This document shows, piece after piece, positions 45,546 to 55,731 of a stretch of DNA of 64,000 nucleotides. The notes below the pieces were generated by a model. That model worked only from the letters and a program-made list of their open reading frames with translations, did not search any database and was not told where the DNA came from. How positions within the stretch are numbered: the stretch's first letter is position 1; each line of letters begins with the position of its first letter. Made by a program: the position numbers and the translations under genes. The stretch lies in the NCBI GenBank assembly GCA_013287985.1, contig JABDCT010000002.1, positions 62,001-126,000 of the forward strand, read 5' to 3'. Origin of the DNA: Chlamydiota bacterium. Lineage in GTDB: Bacteria; Chlamydiota; Chlamydiia; Chlamydiales; Rhabdochlamydiaceae.

Positions 45546-46481
45546 ATGGCATCCGTTCTCTCTGTCCGGGAGCTTAGAAAGGTCTATCCTGGTAAAAAGC
45601 CATTTGTCGCAGTGGATGGGATCACTTTTGACTTGCATCAGGGGGAGATTTTGGGCCTGCTTGGCGCCAATGGTGCGGGTAAAACCACGACCATTCAGAT
45701 GCTGATGAGTACTCTGACGCCCTCTTCTGGGCAGATCTCCTATTTCGGCAAGGATCTTGCGCGCAATCGCTCGGAAGTCCTCAAGCACGTCGCCTTTGCC
45801 AGTACCTACGTCAGCCTACCATGGAACTTAACCGTTGAGCAGAATCTCGATGTCTTTGGCCGCATGTTTGGCCTTACGTGGAAAGAGCGCCGCAAACAGC
45901 GCGAGGCGCTTCTCGAGCGCTTCGGCATCTTGAAGAAGCGCAAAGAATATGTCTCCAAGCTATCCGCGGGTCAGATCACGCGTCTCATGCTCGTGAAGGC
46001 TTTTATGATCAAGCCGAAGGTCGTTCTACTCGACGAACCGACAGCCTCTCTCGATCCCGATATCGCCAAGGATGTGTGCGAATTTGTCCTCGACCAGCGC
46101 GATAGCGAAGGGATCTCCATCCTCTTTACGTCTCATAATATGGCCGAAGTGGCCGAGGTGTGCGACCGCGTGCTCTTTTTGCAGCAGGGCAAAATCATTG
46201 CCGATGATCTGCCACAAAATCTGGCGCGCAGTGTGGCAAAGTCCACCGTTGAGCTGGTTGTGGGGGATGGGCTTAAACGCGCGATGTCGATCGCGGAGCA
46301 GCTCCAGCTGCCCTACTCGGTCGATCATCGACTTATTCAATTAAAATTAGATGAGAAGCAGGTCGCTCATCTATTAAGTGCTTTTGCTGATGCAAAGGTG
46401 ACCTATTCGAGCATCAACATCACGCAGCCGACGCTAGCTGATTATTTCTTGCATATGGTGAGTAGGGAGGATAAACCGTGA
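45546..46481 (+). CDS. ABC-2 type exporter, ATP-binding protein
   Basis: A 311-aa ABC ATPase. GLLGANGAGKTT is Walker A, LSAGQITRLMLVKAF the signature (Gln conserved, G replaced by A), and KVVLLDEPTASLD Walker B. The C-terminal extension resembles NodI/CcmA-type exporters. ATG 45546 is preferred over TTG 45540. Coupled to the permease by a GTGA overlap. Substrate unknown; ABC-2 pairs export polysaccharides, lipids or drugs. Confidence 0.88.
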   Translation: MASVLSVRELRKVYPGKKPFVAVDGITFDLHQGEILGLLGANGAGKTTTIQMLMSTLTPSSGQISYFGKDLARNRSEVLKHVAFASTYVSLPWNLTVEQNLDVFGRMFGLTWKERRKQREALLERFGILKKRKEYVSKLSAGQITRLMLVKAFMIKPKVVLLDEPTASLDPDIAKDVCEFVLDQRDSEGISILFTSHNMAEVAEVCDRVLFLQQGKIIADDLPQNLARSVAKSTVELVVGDGLKRAMSIAEQLQLPYSVDHRLIQLKLDEKQVAHLLSAFADAKVTYSSINITQPTLADYFLHMVSREDKP

Positions 46482-47260
46482 GCTTTGGACGCATTTGGGC
46501 CGCATTTCTGCGCTATTTCTACTACTTTTTGAAGCTCGACTATGTCGCAGACCTATTTTATTGGCCGACAATCGATATTCTCCTGTGGGGGATGACGAGC
46601 GTCTGGATCCAGGGACAGGAGGCAAATGTTCCCGGAATCGCCATGGGGATTTTGACGGGTCTTGTCTTCTGGCAGATCATCTGGAGGGGCAACTACGAGA
46701 TCTCGGTGAATCTCCTGCAGGAGTTCTGGAGCCGCAATCTCGTGAACCTCTTTTCAACGCCGCTCAAGATTTCCGAATGGATGACGGCGACGATGCTCAT
46801 GGGGATATTTAAGATCATCATCAACGTGCTCTTTTCGAGCATGCTGGTCTATCTGCTCTATGCGCTTAATATCTATAATCTGGGCTGGGCTTTTTTACCT
46901 TATGCTGCGTCTTTAACGCTATTCGGCTGGGTGATCGGCTTCATCAGCGGGTCGATCATGGTCTATTTCGGCCAGAGAGTGCAGATGCTCGCCTGGATGA
47001 TGCCGTTTGTCTTCGCACCCTTTAGCGCTGTTTTCTACCCGGTCTCTACTTTGCCCGGGTGGGCGCAAACGATTGCCTACTGCCTGCCGACGACCTATAT
47101 TTTCGAGGGAATGCGCACACTGCTAAGAGAAGGCGTCTTTTCCCATCACATGTTCTACATGAGTTTAGGACTAAATGTAGTCTTTCTTGTGCTTTCTATG
47201 TTTCTCTTTAGAACGATGTTTGAAAAGAGCCGCAACAAAGGTCTTGCCAGGCTGGAATAA
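46478..47260 (+). CDS. ABC-2 type exporter, permease
   Basis: A 260-aa integral membrane protein with about six membrane helices, GTG start, overlapping the ATPase stop. The PVSTLPGWAQTIAYCLPTTY block near the C-terminus is the ABC-2 permease signature. NodJ-like. Together with the ATPase it forms a complete exporter. Ends at a terminator. Confidence 0.88.
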   Translation: MSFGRIWAAFLRYFYYFLKLDYVADLFYWPTIDILLWGMTSVWIQGQEANVPGIAMGILTGLVFWQIIWRGNYEISVNLLQEFWSRNLVNLFSTPLKISEWMTATMLMGIFKIIINVLFSSMLVYLLYALNIYNLGWAFLPYAASLTLFGWVIGFISGSIMVYFGQRVQMLAWMMPFVFAPFSAVFYPVSTLPGWAQTIAYCLPTTYIFEGMRTLLREGVFSHHMFYMSLGLNVVFLVLSMFLFRTMFEKSRNKGLARLE

Positions 47261-47263
47261 AAG

Positions 47264-47286
47264 CCAGACCGTTGGTAACGGTCTGG
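47264..47286 (+). terminator. Terminator after the ABC-2 operon
   Basis: CCAGACCGTT and AACGGTCTGG form a perfect 10-bp stem with a 3-nt loop. It lies between convergent genes. The T-tail is weak. Confidence 0.7.
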
Positions 47287-47296
47287 AGGATTTAGA

Positions 47297-47959
47297 TCAA
47301 ACTTTTGTCCAGAGTTCCTTGGAAATTTCCGCAGCATCTTTTGTGTATTGATCGGTTTCTTTAGCGAATTGATCCAACTCATTCACTAAGCTAGTTGATA
47401 GAAAAATGTTCTTAGGTTCATCAAACATAGATCCGAATGAAAAACTTGAACGGTTAGAAACTTCAAATTGTGTGCTTTTATTTGAGTTAATGGTTGAATT
47501 GATTAGAAGACTTTTGGAAGGTATAAAAACTTCGCCTTCGACAGCGTTGTTTTGCAGCGGGAGTCTTTTGAAAATAGCTTGAGCCGGAACAGTTTCTCCG
47601 GATGTAGTGAGGGAGAGGCTCCATTTTTCTCTCAGCTCCTGTTTCTTTTGAGATAAGCTTTGCTGTGCATCAAAAAGCTTCTTCATTTTTTCAACCAAAC
47701 TTGGTTCCAAAGAAATAGTTTTGCCTGTGCCGCTTAATTCTGCGTTTCTTGCGTCGTCGCATATAGAAAACTTAAAAATCGGCTTGGCGCCGCTATTAAT
47801 TCCTGTAAAAGATTCGGCACAGATATTTTCTGATCGAATTAAAATGGTCTTCCTCTCTAGGTCTGGCATAGATGAAAAGCCGGTATGTAAACTATGACAA
47901 TTTGAAGTGTAGAATTCTGCTGTCACTTGAGATTGAGAAGGTTGAGTAGTAGTAGCCAT
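47297..47959 (-). CDS. Hypothetical protein, Ser/Thr-rich N-terminus
   Basis: A 220-aa protein without signal peptide or membrane segment. The first 35 residues are rich in Ser, Thr and Gln with few charges, as in type III secreted effectors. A coiled-coil-like helix lies near residues 85-110 (EKMKKLFDAQQSLSQKKQEL), and another helical part is at the C-terminus. ATG 47959 has GGAG 5 nt upstream; a GTG 6 bp earlier is less likely. Function unknown; effector status is a guess. Confidence 0.6.
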   Translation of the reverse strand: MATTTQPSQSQVTAEFYTSNCHSLHTGFSSMPDLERKTILIRSENICAESFTGINSGAKPIFKFSICDDARNAELSGTGKTISLEPSLVEKMKKLFDAQQSLSQKKQELREKWSLSLTTSGETVPAQAIFKRLPLQNNAVEGEVFIPSKSLLINSTINSNKSTQFEVSNRSSFSFGSMFDEPKNIFLSTSLVNELDQFAKETDQYTKDAAEISKELWTKV

Positions 47960-48035
47960 AGACACTCCTTTTTTAGAATGGCGGCTACACTATGCCATAA
48001 AATTGTGTTTATAGATACAGAATCTTCGGATGCCT

Positions 48036-48995
48036 TTAGAGTAGTGTGGCAAGATGTTTTTCCAGCGTTACGATGTCTTTTGCAAAGACGCGGATGCCTT
48101 CGCTCAGCTTCTCAGTTGCCATCGCATTCTCATTCAGCATCCAGCGGAACTGCTTTTCATCGAGGTGAATAGGCGCAATCGCCATGGCTTTGGCCTTGGC
48201 GGGATCGAGCTTACGCGGTACTGCCACAGTGCTCGCTTCTAATTGGGCTAGCAGGGACGGAGCGATGGTGAGTAGATCGCAGCCAGCGAGTTCGATGATC
48301 TCGTCTGTATTGCGGAAGCTGGCTCCCATGATCTGGGTCTTAATCCCCATTTTCTTGAAGTAGTTATAGATCTCTGTGACCGAAATGACGCCGGGGTCTT
48401 CGGCAGGAGGGTAGGAGCTGCGGTTTTCGGCTTTCTTGTACCAGTCGAGGATGCGGCCGACAAAAGGGGAGATGAGGGTAACTTTGGCGTCTGCACAGGC
48501 GAGTGCTTGCGCCATGCTAAATAAGAGGGTCATGTTGCAATGGATGCCCTCCTTTTCCAGGATCTCAGCCGCTCGGATGCCTTCCCACGTAGAGGCGAGC
48601 TTGATCAGGACGCGCTCGCGGGGGATTTTGGCCGATTCGTAGAAGGAGATGAGCTCTCTTGCTTTTTCGATACTTCCTTTCATGTCGAAAGAGAGACGGG
48701 CATCGACTTCGGTAGAGACTCTACCGGGAACGATTTTTAAGATTTCTACCCCAAAATTCACAAAAACTCTGTCGAGAGCAAGGCCGAGCTGCTCAGCGCG
48801 TGTCTTGCCATGCTTTTTGCCGAATATAATGGCTTCTTGGATGAGAAATTGATACTCGGGTAGAGCTGCAGCTTTTTGAATGAGAGAAGGATTGGTTGTC
48901 GAGTCGGTCGGGCGGTATTTCTTGATCTCTGCGAATTCGCCTGCGTCTGCAACGATGGTTGTAAACTGTCTTAAATTCTCTAACTGATTGCTCAT
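48036..48995 (-). CDS. tal: Transaldolase
   Basis: A 319-aa TalB-type transaldolase of the pentose phosphate pathway, exchanging a dihydroxyacetone unit between sedoheptulose-7-P and glyceraldehyde-3-P. The Schiff-base lysine is K132 in [12 protein letters not shown]; the [13 protein letters not shown] and [14 protein letters not shown] blocks are present. In Chlamydia it follows rpoC directly; here 6 kb has been inserted between them, and the orientation is opposite. Confidence 0.96.
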   Translation of the reverse strand: MSNQLENLRQFTTIVADAGEFAEIKKYRPTDSTTNPSLIQKAAALPEYQFLIQEAIIFGKKHGKTRAEQLGLALDRVFVNFGVEILKIVPGRVSTEVDARLSFDMKGSIEKARELISFYESAKIPRERVLIKLASTWEGIRAAEILEKEGIHCNMTLLFSMAQALACADAKVTLISPFVGRILDWYKKAENRSSYPPAEDPGVISVTEIYNYFKKMGIKTQIMGASFRNTDEIIELAGCDLLTIAPSLLAQLEASTVAVPRKLDPAKAKAMAIAPIHLDEKQFRWMLNENAMATEKLSEGIRVFAKDIVTLEKHLATLL

Positions 48996-48999
48996 ACGT

Positions 49000-49365
49000 T
49001 TATTTTGGGGTAAGGGGTGTAATTATTTCAGTAAGTTGACCCAGTTGTATCTCAAATGGCTCATTTAATGCGAGCATGCTAAGCAAGAGCTCAGCGGCTT
49101 CAGAAGGAAGGGCATAGCGCTCTCCGCCTAGATTAGGGGAAAGAGGGAATGTCCGGCCATCGAGCAAGAGAGGCTGTGTGCCCATAGGCGCATGCACAGC
49201 TAGATAGACGGTGTTAAGAGGGGTGAGTATTTGCACGTCAATCGCCCTTGTGGGGGACGTGTAGCAGAAGCGCCTGCTCTCATGCGACGGAAGCTGACTC
49301 TCAGTCCAAGGGGAGTGGGCGCTACAAGCGGTCAGTATGAGCATGAGGAGAGCTCTACTTATCAT
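49000..49365 (-). CDS. Small lipoprotein
   Basis: A 121-aa protein. [16 protein letters not shown] is a lipoprotein signal with the lipobox Cys at residue 14. The mature part is unrecognised. ATG 49365 is preferred to a TTG 15 bp upstream. It overlaps the previous gene by 11 bp and ends 4 bp before tal, so this cluster may be one transcript with tal on the opposite end. Confidence 0.6.
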   Translation of the reverse strand: MISRALLMLILTACSAHSPWTESQLPSHESRRFCYTSPTRAIDVQILTPLNTVYLAVHAPMGTQPLLLDGRTFPLSPNLGGERYALPSEAAELLLSMLALNEPFEIQLGQLTEIITPLTPK

Positions 49366-49666
49366 GATGGCGCGCGACAAGAATCAATGTCACGATGCCG
49401 ATGATAGTCACACAGGCGGCAATCGCCCAGTTGCGTAGACGCTCGCGACGCGCTTTGCGCTCCATTTCATTGCCGGCTCTGCCGACGACTTTGCCTGTTG
49501 GCTGCCATTCTTCTCGTTCATCGGCCATGACATCAGAAGGAGTAGGAAAATCTTCTTCTTCCTCTACGGCGCACTGTTCTATGAGGGGAGGAGGTGCGTT
49601 CTCTTCAGCTCTACCTGCCAGCGGGGCAAGAAGAAGGGAGGTTGCGATCAGAATCCGGCTTTTCAT
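49355..49666 (-). CDS. Small exported protein with C-terminal membrane anchor
   Basis: A 103-aa protein with a signal peptide (MKSRILIATSLLLAPLAGRA), an acidic Pro/Glu-rich middle, a basic stretch (ERKARRERLR) and a C-terminal membrane helix (NWAIAACVTIIGIVTLILVA). The start overlaps the upstream gene by 56 bp in another frame, but it has its own AAAGGA site, so both are probably real. Function unknown. Confidence 0.6.
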   Translation of the reverse strand: MKSRILIATSLLLAPLAGRAEENAPPPLIEQCAVEEEEDFPTPSDVMADEREEWQPTGKVVGRAGNEMERKARRERLRNWAIAACVTIIGIVTLILVARHHDK

Positions 49667-50279
49667 TGGTTAGTTCCTTTGCCGCAAGCAGCTGCCAGTA
49701 GGCGCCAAGATCGCCAAACTCATTCAAAAGCAGTTGTTGTAGCTCATGGCAGCTTACTTTTTCAGGATTTTTTTGCCAAGCTTTAAGCATATTGCGGCGC
49801 TTCTCGTCGGGAATAGCGCTCATAAGATCGGGGACAAGGGAAAGGGAATGGAAAGCGTTCTGGAAAACAGAGAGGAGTGCGGGGGCGTCTTTTTTAAGTG
49901 CCGCGGCAGTCAGGATGTAAGCGGTCTCCTCTTTAAGGAGGATGACCTGCATCAGGCGCAGCTCGCCCCATTTGGAAGGCATGTCGAGGCAGGTGAGTCG
50001 CCCGGGGCCTGCAGCTGTTGTAAAGACGCCTAAGTCGCGCCAGATGCGCTTGGGATGAGCTTCTTGACGTTTTTTGACAGAGGCTATGTACTCATCGAGA
50101 GAGACGTTGACTTTTTCGATCGAGAGGTTAAGTGTGGGCTGAAAGAGGCTTCCGCTTTTTTTGCCGACGAAGGCGACGCGCGTCAAGCCAGAGAGTTTAT
50201 CAGGGGAAACAACATCCCAACCAGTGGGTGGGGTAAACAGACAGTGCGATGCCGCAAGGCAAAGAAAGGCGAGTGTCAC
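49611..50279 (-). CDS. Exported hypothetical protein (possible CT311-type)
   Basis: A 222-aa protein with a signal-like hydrophobic N-terminus (TLAFLCLAASHCLF) and a PPTGWDVVSPDKLS start of the mature part. The central segment is beta-rich (SLFQPTLNLSIEKVNVSL), the end helical. C. trachomatis has an unnamed gene at this place between tal and the V-ATPase; orthology is guessed from position only. Overlaps its upstream neighbour by ATGA. Confidence 0.6.
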   Translation of the reverse strand: MTLAFLCLAASHCLFTPPTGWDVVSPDKLSGLTRVAFVGKKSGSLFQPTLNLSIEKVNVSLDEYIASVKKRQEAHPKRIWRDLGVFTTAAGPGRLTCLDMPSKWGELRLMQVILLKEETAYILTAAALKKDAPALLSVFQNAFHSLSLVPDLMSAIPDEKRRNMLKAWQKNPEKVSCHELQQLLLNEFGDLGAYWQLLAAKELTNEKPDSDRNLPSSCPAGR

Positions 50280-50533
50280 TGAGGATCGTTGGCGCTATGG
50301 GTATTTGCTCCTGCGCTCTGGTGCACAAGACCTGCGACGAGTGCGATAGCAGCGGCAAGACCGATGCCCCATCCGATCATGGATGAGCTGACGGCAGTGA
50401 AGATCCCATCTTCATAACCGCCTCCGGTACTGTAGAGTGAATTCGATTCGTACATGGCGGATTCAAGGCACTGATCTGCAAAAGTTGTGCTGCAGAGTGC
50501 AAGAGAGAGGAGTAGGGTTAACATTTTCTTCAT
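50276..50533 (-). CDS. Small exported protein with glycine-rich membrane segment
   Basis: An 85-aa protein. Signal peptide MKKMLTLLLSLALCSTTFA, a Tyr/Ser/Gly-rich stretch (YSTGGGYEDG), then a Gly/Ala-rich membrane helix (GWGIGLAAAIALVAGLV). First gene of the minus-strand cluster that ends at tal's upstream side; coupled to the next gene by ATGA. Not recognised. Confidence 0.6.
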   Translation of the reverse strand: MKKMLTLLLSLALCSTTFADQCLESAMYESNSLYSTGGGYEDGIFTAVSSSMIGWGIGLAAAIALVAGLVHQSAGANTHSANDPQ

Positions 50534-50644
50534 ACTTTACGTATCGCATATCAAAGGTTTTTCCTGCAAACTCATTTTTCATTGAAATATAACGCGCCTA
50601 TAAAGTTATACTGATGGGTTAAGGGCGTGCGCTTAGGAGATGTG

Positions 50645-51268
50645 ATGGAAGAGACTGATACTGGGAAAGATAAGGTCAGAAAAATCTGTGAGATTCTTCG
50701 TAAAGAGACCTTAGAACCAGCAATGGAGGAGTCGGAGCGCATCCTTAGCGAAGCGCGGAACCGTGCAGTCGATGTTATTAAACAGGCTGAGAACAAGGCA
50801 GCTAAAATTCTAGCTGAAGCCGACGAAGAGGTGGAAAGACGCAAAGCCGTATTTCACGCTTCCTTGCAGCAGGGCGCGCGCCAGACGCTTGAAGCGCTCA
50901 AACAAGAGATAGAACAGAAGCTTCTCAGCAAAAATCTCTCCCAGCTCCTCACGACGAAGCTCAATGAACCCGATGTGCTCGCTTCTCTTATCAAAGCTGT
51001 CCTTGCGGCGATCCGCGAGCAGGGGCTTGGCGGAGATATAAGCGCTGTGATTCCCTCTCATGTGCCAGCGCGCGCCGTCAATGAGCTCTTGGGCAAAGAG
51101 TTTGTCGAGCAGCTGAAAGAGAAGAGCGTCCTGGTTGGACCGCTTAAAGCTGGAGTGGAAATTAAGCTGCTCAAGGACAAGGTGACCATCGATCTTACTG
51201 AAACAGCGCTGAAGGAAATGGTCAGCCAATATATCCGTAAAGATTTACGCACCTTCTTGTTTTCGTAG
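50645..51268 (+). CDS. atpE: V-type ATPase subunit E
   Basis: A 207-aa peripheral-stalk subunit. A long helical N-terminus rich in Glu/Lys/Ala (EESERILSEARNRAVDVIKQ) is followed by a globular C-terminal domain. The AGGAG site fits ATG 50645 better than GTG 50627. First gene of the V-ATPase operon, matching the E-(DUF2764)-A-B-D-I-K order of Chlamydiae. Works with G-like or other stalk parts to hold A3B3. Confidence 0.85.
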   Translation: MEETDTGKDKVRKICEILRKETLEPAMEESERILSEARNRAVDVIKQAENKAAKILAEADEEVERRKAVFHASLQQGARQTLEALKQEIEQKLLSKNLSQLLTTKLNEPDVLASLIKAVLAAIREQGLGGDISAVIPSHVPARAVNELLGKEFVEQLKEKSVLVGPLKAGVEIKLLKDKVTIDLTETALKEMVSQYIRKDLRTFLFS

Positions 51269-51277
51269 GATTGGCTG

Positions 51278-52051
51278 ATGGGCAACTACTACTTTTTGGC
51301 TCCTTCTCTGCCTCCCCTTGTGCTCGGGGAAAAACCTGAGATTACGTTCGATGAACTCGTTGAGTGACTCAGGGTCAATTTATCGAAAGAAGACAGGAAA
51401 AAAGTAGAAATATTGCGCCGCTACATCGATCTGCAGAACATCCGCGAACTCTTCCTAGAAGAGCCGATCGACTCTAGAGGCAATTTGAATGAAAAAGAGC
51501 TAGACGAAGCGCTGCTGATCCAGGATATCCTCCCGAGTTACGTCTTCGACTTCCTCGATCAGTTTGAGGAGAAGCAGGAGAAGCTGCGCCACTTTTTTGG
51601 CCTTCTAGCGCGCTATTTTACCGAGGAGATGCCGAAACAAGACGGCTTTCTAAGGCGCTATCTGCGCTTTGAGCGCGAGTGGCGTCTAGTGCTCCTTGCA
51701 CTGCGCGCGAAGAAACTGGGCAGCGATCTGGCTTTTCAGCTGCAGTTTGAAGATTTTAGCGATCCAATCGTCGCCCTCATCCTGGCGCAAAGGGATGTGG
51801 TGGATTTTGATCCTCCCAATGAGTACATCGAGCTTAAAGAGCGCCTGAACGCCTGTGGGAATGACCCCTGGCAGCAGTTTCTGACGGTTGCCCACTATCG
51901 GCTCGATAAAATTGAGGAGCTTGCTGGATACCTGCTCTTTTCGATCGATTGGATTTTAGGATATGTCGCTCGCCTCATCATTGTAGAAAAATACAATGAA
52001 TTAAATGAGGAGCGCGGTAAAACAATATTAATGCAATATAAGCATGGGTAG
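51278..52051 (+). pseudogene. DUF2764 protein of the V-ATPase operon, interrupted by one TGA
   Basis: Read from ATG 51278, the frame encodes 29 residues typical for the DUF2764 N-terminus (NYYFLAPSLPPLVLGEKP), then meets TGA at 51365-51367. It stays open without any shift to 52051 (RVNLSKEDRKKVEILRRYID and on, 257 codons in all). The family is always found in V-ATPase operons next to subunit A. So the gene is complete except for one in-frame stop. A TTG at 51413 could restart a shortened protein. Whether it is a mutation, readthrough or a sequencing error is open. Confidence 0.85.
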
Positions 52052-53813
52052 TATGGGTAGAGGTCAAGTCGTTAGGGCTTTTGGAAACTTGCTTCACGTC
52101 GCATTCGAAGGCGATATTCGCCAAGGCGAAATTGCCATGGTCAAGCTGGGCAATGTGGAGCTAAAGGCCGAGGTCCTCGAGATCGTCGGAAATGAAGCCA
52201 AACTCCAAGTATTCGAAGACATGCGCGGCATTAAGCTGGGCACGCCTGTCGAATTTACCAGTATTCTTCTTGAAGCAGAACTGGGCCCAGGACTTCTCAG
52301 TTCTATTTTTGATGGGCTCCAAAACCCGCTAGAAAATGTCGCAAGCGCCTGCGGCCTCTTTTTAACGCGCGGCGTCTATCTGCCCGCTCTCGATTATCAG
52401 CACCGCTGGGATTACCATCCAACGGCAGAAGTGGGAGCAGAGGTTAAACGCGGCGACTTTCTCGGTTTCACTATGGAGGGAAGGTTCCACCATCAGATCA
52501 TGGTGCCCTTTACTCTTTATGGAAACTACCGCCTGACATGGGTCATTCAGCCCGGCTCGTATACAATTGATACAGTTGTAGCAAAGGCGATCGATGAAGA
52601 TGGCCATGAAGTCTCGTTTAAAATGGTCCAGAAGTGGCCTGTTAAGCTCGCCCTGATTGAGGGTGAGAAGACGCGCGCTGAAAAGATGATGGATACGGGT
52701 GAGCGCGTGATCGACACGCAATTTCCTGTGATGAAGGGCGGCACATTCTGCTCTCCGGGTCCGTTTGGCGCCGGGAAAACGGTCCTCCAGCACCACCTCT
52801 CCAAATATTCCGCTGTAGACATCGTGGTGGTCGTAGCGTGCGGTGAGCGCGCCGGTGAAGTCGTCGAAGTCCTGCGCACCTTCCCGCATCTCACCGATCC
52901 GCACACCAATGAAGCGCTCATGACGCGTACAGTTATCATCTGTAATACCTCCTCGATGCCGGTGAGTGCGCGCGAAGCTTCGATCTACATGGGAGCGACA
53001 ATCGCTGAATACTATCGCCAGATGGGTCTCGACGTGCTCCTGCTTGCCGACTCAACCTCGCGCTGGGCACAGGCGATGCGCGAGATGTCCGGTCGCCTTG
53101 AAGAAATTCCCGGAGAAGAGGCCTTTCCCGCCTATCTCGCTTCCCGCATCGCGTCGTTTTATGAAAGGTCGGGCGTAGTCCGCCTAAGAAATGGTTCCTT
53201 AGGATCTCTCACGATCGGCGGCACCGTATCGCCGGCGGGAGGTAACTTTGAGGAGCCGGTCACGCAAGCGACACTTTCCGTCGTGGGGGCCTTTTTGGGT
53301 CTTTCGCGCTACCGCTCCGATGCGCGGCGCTATCCCGCCATCGACCCGCTGATCTCCTGGAGCAAATACATCGATGGGGTCGGGCGACAGCTCGACGAGA
53401 AGCTCAAGGGCTGGGGCCACGCCGTCAAGCGCGCTGCGCGCATTTTGCGCGAAGGCGACGAGATCGGCAAGCGTATGGAGGTTGTCGGTGAAGAGGGTAT
53501 CTCTCTTAGAGACATGGTCATCTACCTGAAGGCAGAGCTCTATGATTTTAGCTATCTGCAGCAGAACGCCTTCGATAAAGAAGACGCCTACTGCCCGCTG
53601 AAAAGGCAGATTCCACTCTTTAAACTCATCAACGAGATATTTGTAGCGGATTTTACCTTCAATGAACACGACGAAGCGCGCACCTTCTTTCTGGAGCTGC
53701 AAAACGAGGTCAAGAATATGAACTTTATGGCCTTTGGCTCCGACCAGTACCATCGCACCTACGCTCGCATTGAAGAGAAGATCAATAAACAAACCGCAGT
53801 GGTGAATGCATGA
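52044..53813 (+). CDS. atpA: V-type ATPase catalytic subunit A
   Basis: A 589-aa catalytic subunit. The P-loop is G239-PFGAGKT246, with GERAGEVVE and [23 protein letters not shown] as family blocks and the non-homologous region before the P-loop. Hydrolyses ATP in the A3B3 ring. Overlaps the DUF2764 gene by 8 bp and the B gene by 4 bp. Full length. Confidence 0.97.
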   Translation: MGSMGRGQVVRAFGNLLHVAFEGDIRQGEIAMVKLGNVELKAEVLEIVGNEAKLQVFEDMRGIKLGTPVEFTSILLEAELGPGLLSSIFDGLQNPLENVASACGLFLTRGVYLPALDYQHRWDYHPTAEVGAEVKRGDFLGFTMEGRFHHQIMVPFTLYGNYRLTWVIQPGSYTIDTVVAKAIDEDGHEVSFKMVQKWPVKLALIEGEKTRAEKMMDTGERVIDTQFPVMKGGTFCSPGPFGAGKTVLQHHLSKYSAVDIVVVVACGERAGEVVEVLRTFPHLTDPHTNEALMTRTVIICNTSSMPVSAREASIYMGATIAEYYRQMGLDVLLLADSTSRWAQAMREMSGRLEEIPGEEAFPAYLASRIASFYERSGVVRLRNGSLGSLTIGGTVSPAGGNFEEPVTQATLSVVGAFLGLSRYRSDARRYPAIDPLISWSKYIDGVGRQLDEKLKGWGHAVKRAARILREGDEIGKRMEVVGEEGISLRDMVIYLKAELYDFSYLQQNAFDKEDAYCPLKRQIPLFKLINEIFVADFTFNEHDEARTFFLELQNEVKNMNFMAFGSDQYHRTYARIEEKINKQTAVVNA

Positions 53814-55111
53814 AAAAGACCTACGATAGAATTGTCGATATGCGCGGTAACTTGCTCACCGTTCTCGCCAAGGACGTGAGCCTAGGCGAGCTCGCTCAGA
53901 TCACCAAGAGATCGGGAGAGAAAATCTACGGTTCGGTGCTCAGCATTGACAAGGACAAGGTGACCCTCCAGTGCTTTGAGAACACCCGCGGCATTTACAC
54001 GAATGATCGCGTGACCTTTTTAGGGCGCCAGATGACTCTGAACTGCAGTGATTCGCTGCTGGGAAGACGTCTCAATGGCTCGGGAGAGCCGATCGATGGA
54101 GGACCTGCGATCTACGGCGAGCCTGTAGAGATCAACGCTCCTTCCTTCAACCCCGTACGCAGGGTAGTGCCGCGCCACCTCGTGCGCACAAACATTCCCA
54201 TGATCGACGTCTTTAACTGCCTCGTCAAGTCGCAGAAGATCCCGATCTTTTCGATCGCGGGAGAGCCCTACAACGCGCTGCTGATGCGCATCGCCAACCA
54301 GACCGATGCCGATGTCGTCGTGATCGGCGGCATGGGCCTGCGCTTTGACGACTACCAAGCCTTCATCGAGAATGCAGAAATGGCCGGTTCGATGGAAAAA
54401 ACCGTCATGTTCATCCACCAGGCCACAGACCCTGCGGTCGAATGTCTTCTCGTTCCCGACATGGCGCTTGCTTGCGCCGAGAAATTCGCTACCGAGGACA
54501 AAGACGTTCTCGTCCTCCTGACCGATATGACGGCGTTTGCCGATGCGATCAAAGAGATCATGATCACCATGGACCAGGTACCCTCGAATCGCGGCTATCC
54601 CGGCTCCCTCTACTCCGACCTTGCCGCCCGCTATGAGAAGGCGGTCGACATCGATGGCAGCGGCTCGATCACGATCATCTCTGTCACGACGATGCCAGGC
54701 GGCGATGTCACCCACCCTATTCCCGACAACACCGGCTACATCACCGAGGGACAGTTCTACCTCCACGGCGGACGCATCGATCCTTTCGGATCGCTCTCGC
54801 GTCTTAAGCAGCAAGTGATCGGCAAAGTGACGCGCGAAGACCATGGCGACCTAGCCAATACCCAGATCCGCCTGTATGCCGACTCGAAAAAAGCGCGCGA
54901 ACGCCAGAGTATGGGCTTCAAACTTTCCCGATGGGACGAGAAGCTGCTCCACTTTTCGACGCTCTTTGAGGAGCAGATGATGAACCTCGAGGTCAATTTG
55001 AGCCTAGAAGACGCCCTCGATCACGGCTGGCAGATGCTGGCAGACTGCTTTGAAAAGAATGAGGTGGGCATTCGTCAATACCTCATCGATAAATATTGGC
55101 CGCACCAATAG
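53810..55111 (+). CDS. atpB: V-type ATPase subunit B
   Basis: A 433-aa non-catalytic subunit. The degenerate P-loop region ([16 protein letters not shown]) and [20 protein letters not shown] and [19 protein letters not shown] blocks identify it. Shares the three-stalk ring with A. ATGA overlap with A. Length is slightly short but usual for chlamydial B. Confidence 0.96.
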   Translation: MKKTYDRIVDMRGNLLTVLAKDVSLGELAQITKRSGEKIYGSVLSIDKDKVTLQCFENTRGIYTNDRVTFLGRQMTLNCSDSLLGRRLNGSGEPIDGGPAIYGEPVEINAPSFNPVRRVVPRHLVRTNIPMIDVFNCLVKSQKIPIFSIAGEPYNALLMRIANQTDADVVVIGGMGLRFDDYQAFIENAEMAGSMEKTVMFIHQATDPAVECLLVPDMALACAEKFATEDKDVLVLLTDMTAFADAIKEIMITMDQVPSNRGYPGSLYSDLAARYEKAVDIDGSGSITIISVTTMPGGDVTHPIPDNTGYITEGQFYLHGGRIDPFGSLSRLKQQVIGKVTREDHGDLANTQIRLYADSKKARERQSMGFKLSRWDEKLLHFSTLFEEQMMNLEVNLSLEDALDHGWQMLADCFEKNEVGIRQYLIDKYWPHQ

Positions 55112-55116
55112 GGGAT

Positions 55117-55731
55117 ATGTCAGAGATTAAGTTCACCAAAACAGAACTTAGGACACAGCAGGTCAAGCTGGGCCAGCTCCAGAAATATTTGCCGACGCTG
55201 CAATTAAAGAAAGCGCTCTTGCAGATCGAAGTGCATCAAGCTGAAACGGAACTTCTCATTCAGCAGAAGGACTTTGAAGCGCTCGAAGTGCGGCAGTTTC
55301 GTTATGCTAGCCTCTTTACGGATGCGGATGCGCGGCCCCTTTTTGCAGCCACAGCGCTTCGAGAAGTCGTGACGGATGATGAAAATATTGCCGGCGTCGA
55401 TGTTCCCATATTTAAAAAAGCCGTTTTTGCTCCCAAAGACTATTCCCTCTTTGACACTCCTTTTTGGATGGATAGCGCTGCGGAGACCTTAGAAGAGTAT
55501 ATCTCTACCCGTGAAAAGATCCGTATCCTGAAAGAGCGCAAAAGGCGGCTGGAGAAGGAGCTGCGCGAGGTATCGATCCGCGTCAATCTGTTTGAAAAAA
55601 TCCTGATTCCGCGCACCGTAGAAAATATTAAAAAGATCCGCATCTTCCTCGGCGATCAGATGCTGGCGGCAGTTGCGCAAGCAAAAGTCTCCAAACGCAA
55701 AATCCTTCAGCGCAAGGAGGAGAGCGCATGA
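55117..55731 (+). CDS. atpD: V-type ATPase subunit D
   Basis: A 204-aa central-shaft subunit, a long antiparallel coiled coil: KFTKTELRTQQVKLGQLQKY at the N-terminus and VNLFEKILIPRTVENIKKI at the C-terminal helix, both typical. It transmits rotation to the membrane ring. The AGGGG site fits ATG 55117. ATGA overlap with subunit I. Confidence 0.93.
   Translation: MSEIKFTKTELRTQQVKLGQLQKYLPTLQLKKALLQIEVHQAETELLIQQKDFEALEVRQFRYASLFTDADARPLFAATALREVVTDDENIAGVDVPIFKKAVFAPKDYSLFDTPFWMDSAAETLEEYISTREKIRILKERKRRLEKELREVSIRVNLFEKILIPRTVENIKKIRIFLGDQMLAAVAQAKVSKRKILQRKEESA

Noticed and set aside
51365-51367. Selenocysteine reading of the TGA in the DUF2764 gene
   Set aside because: No SECIS-like hairpin stands out after the codon, the family has no selenocysteine, and no selenocysteine genes are seen; a mutation or read error is simpler.
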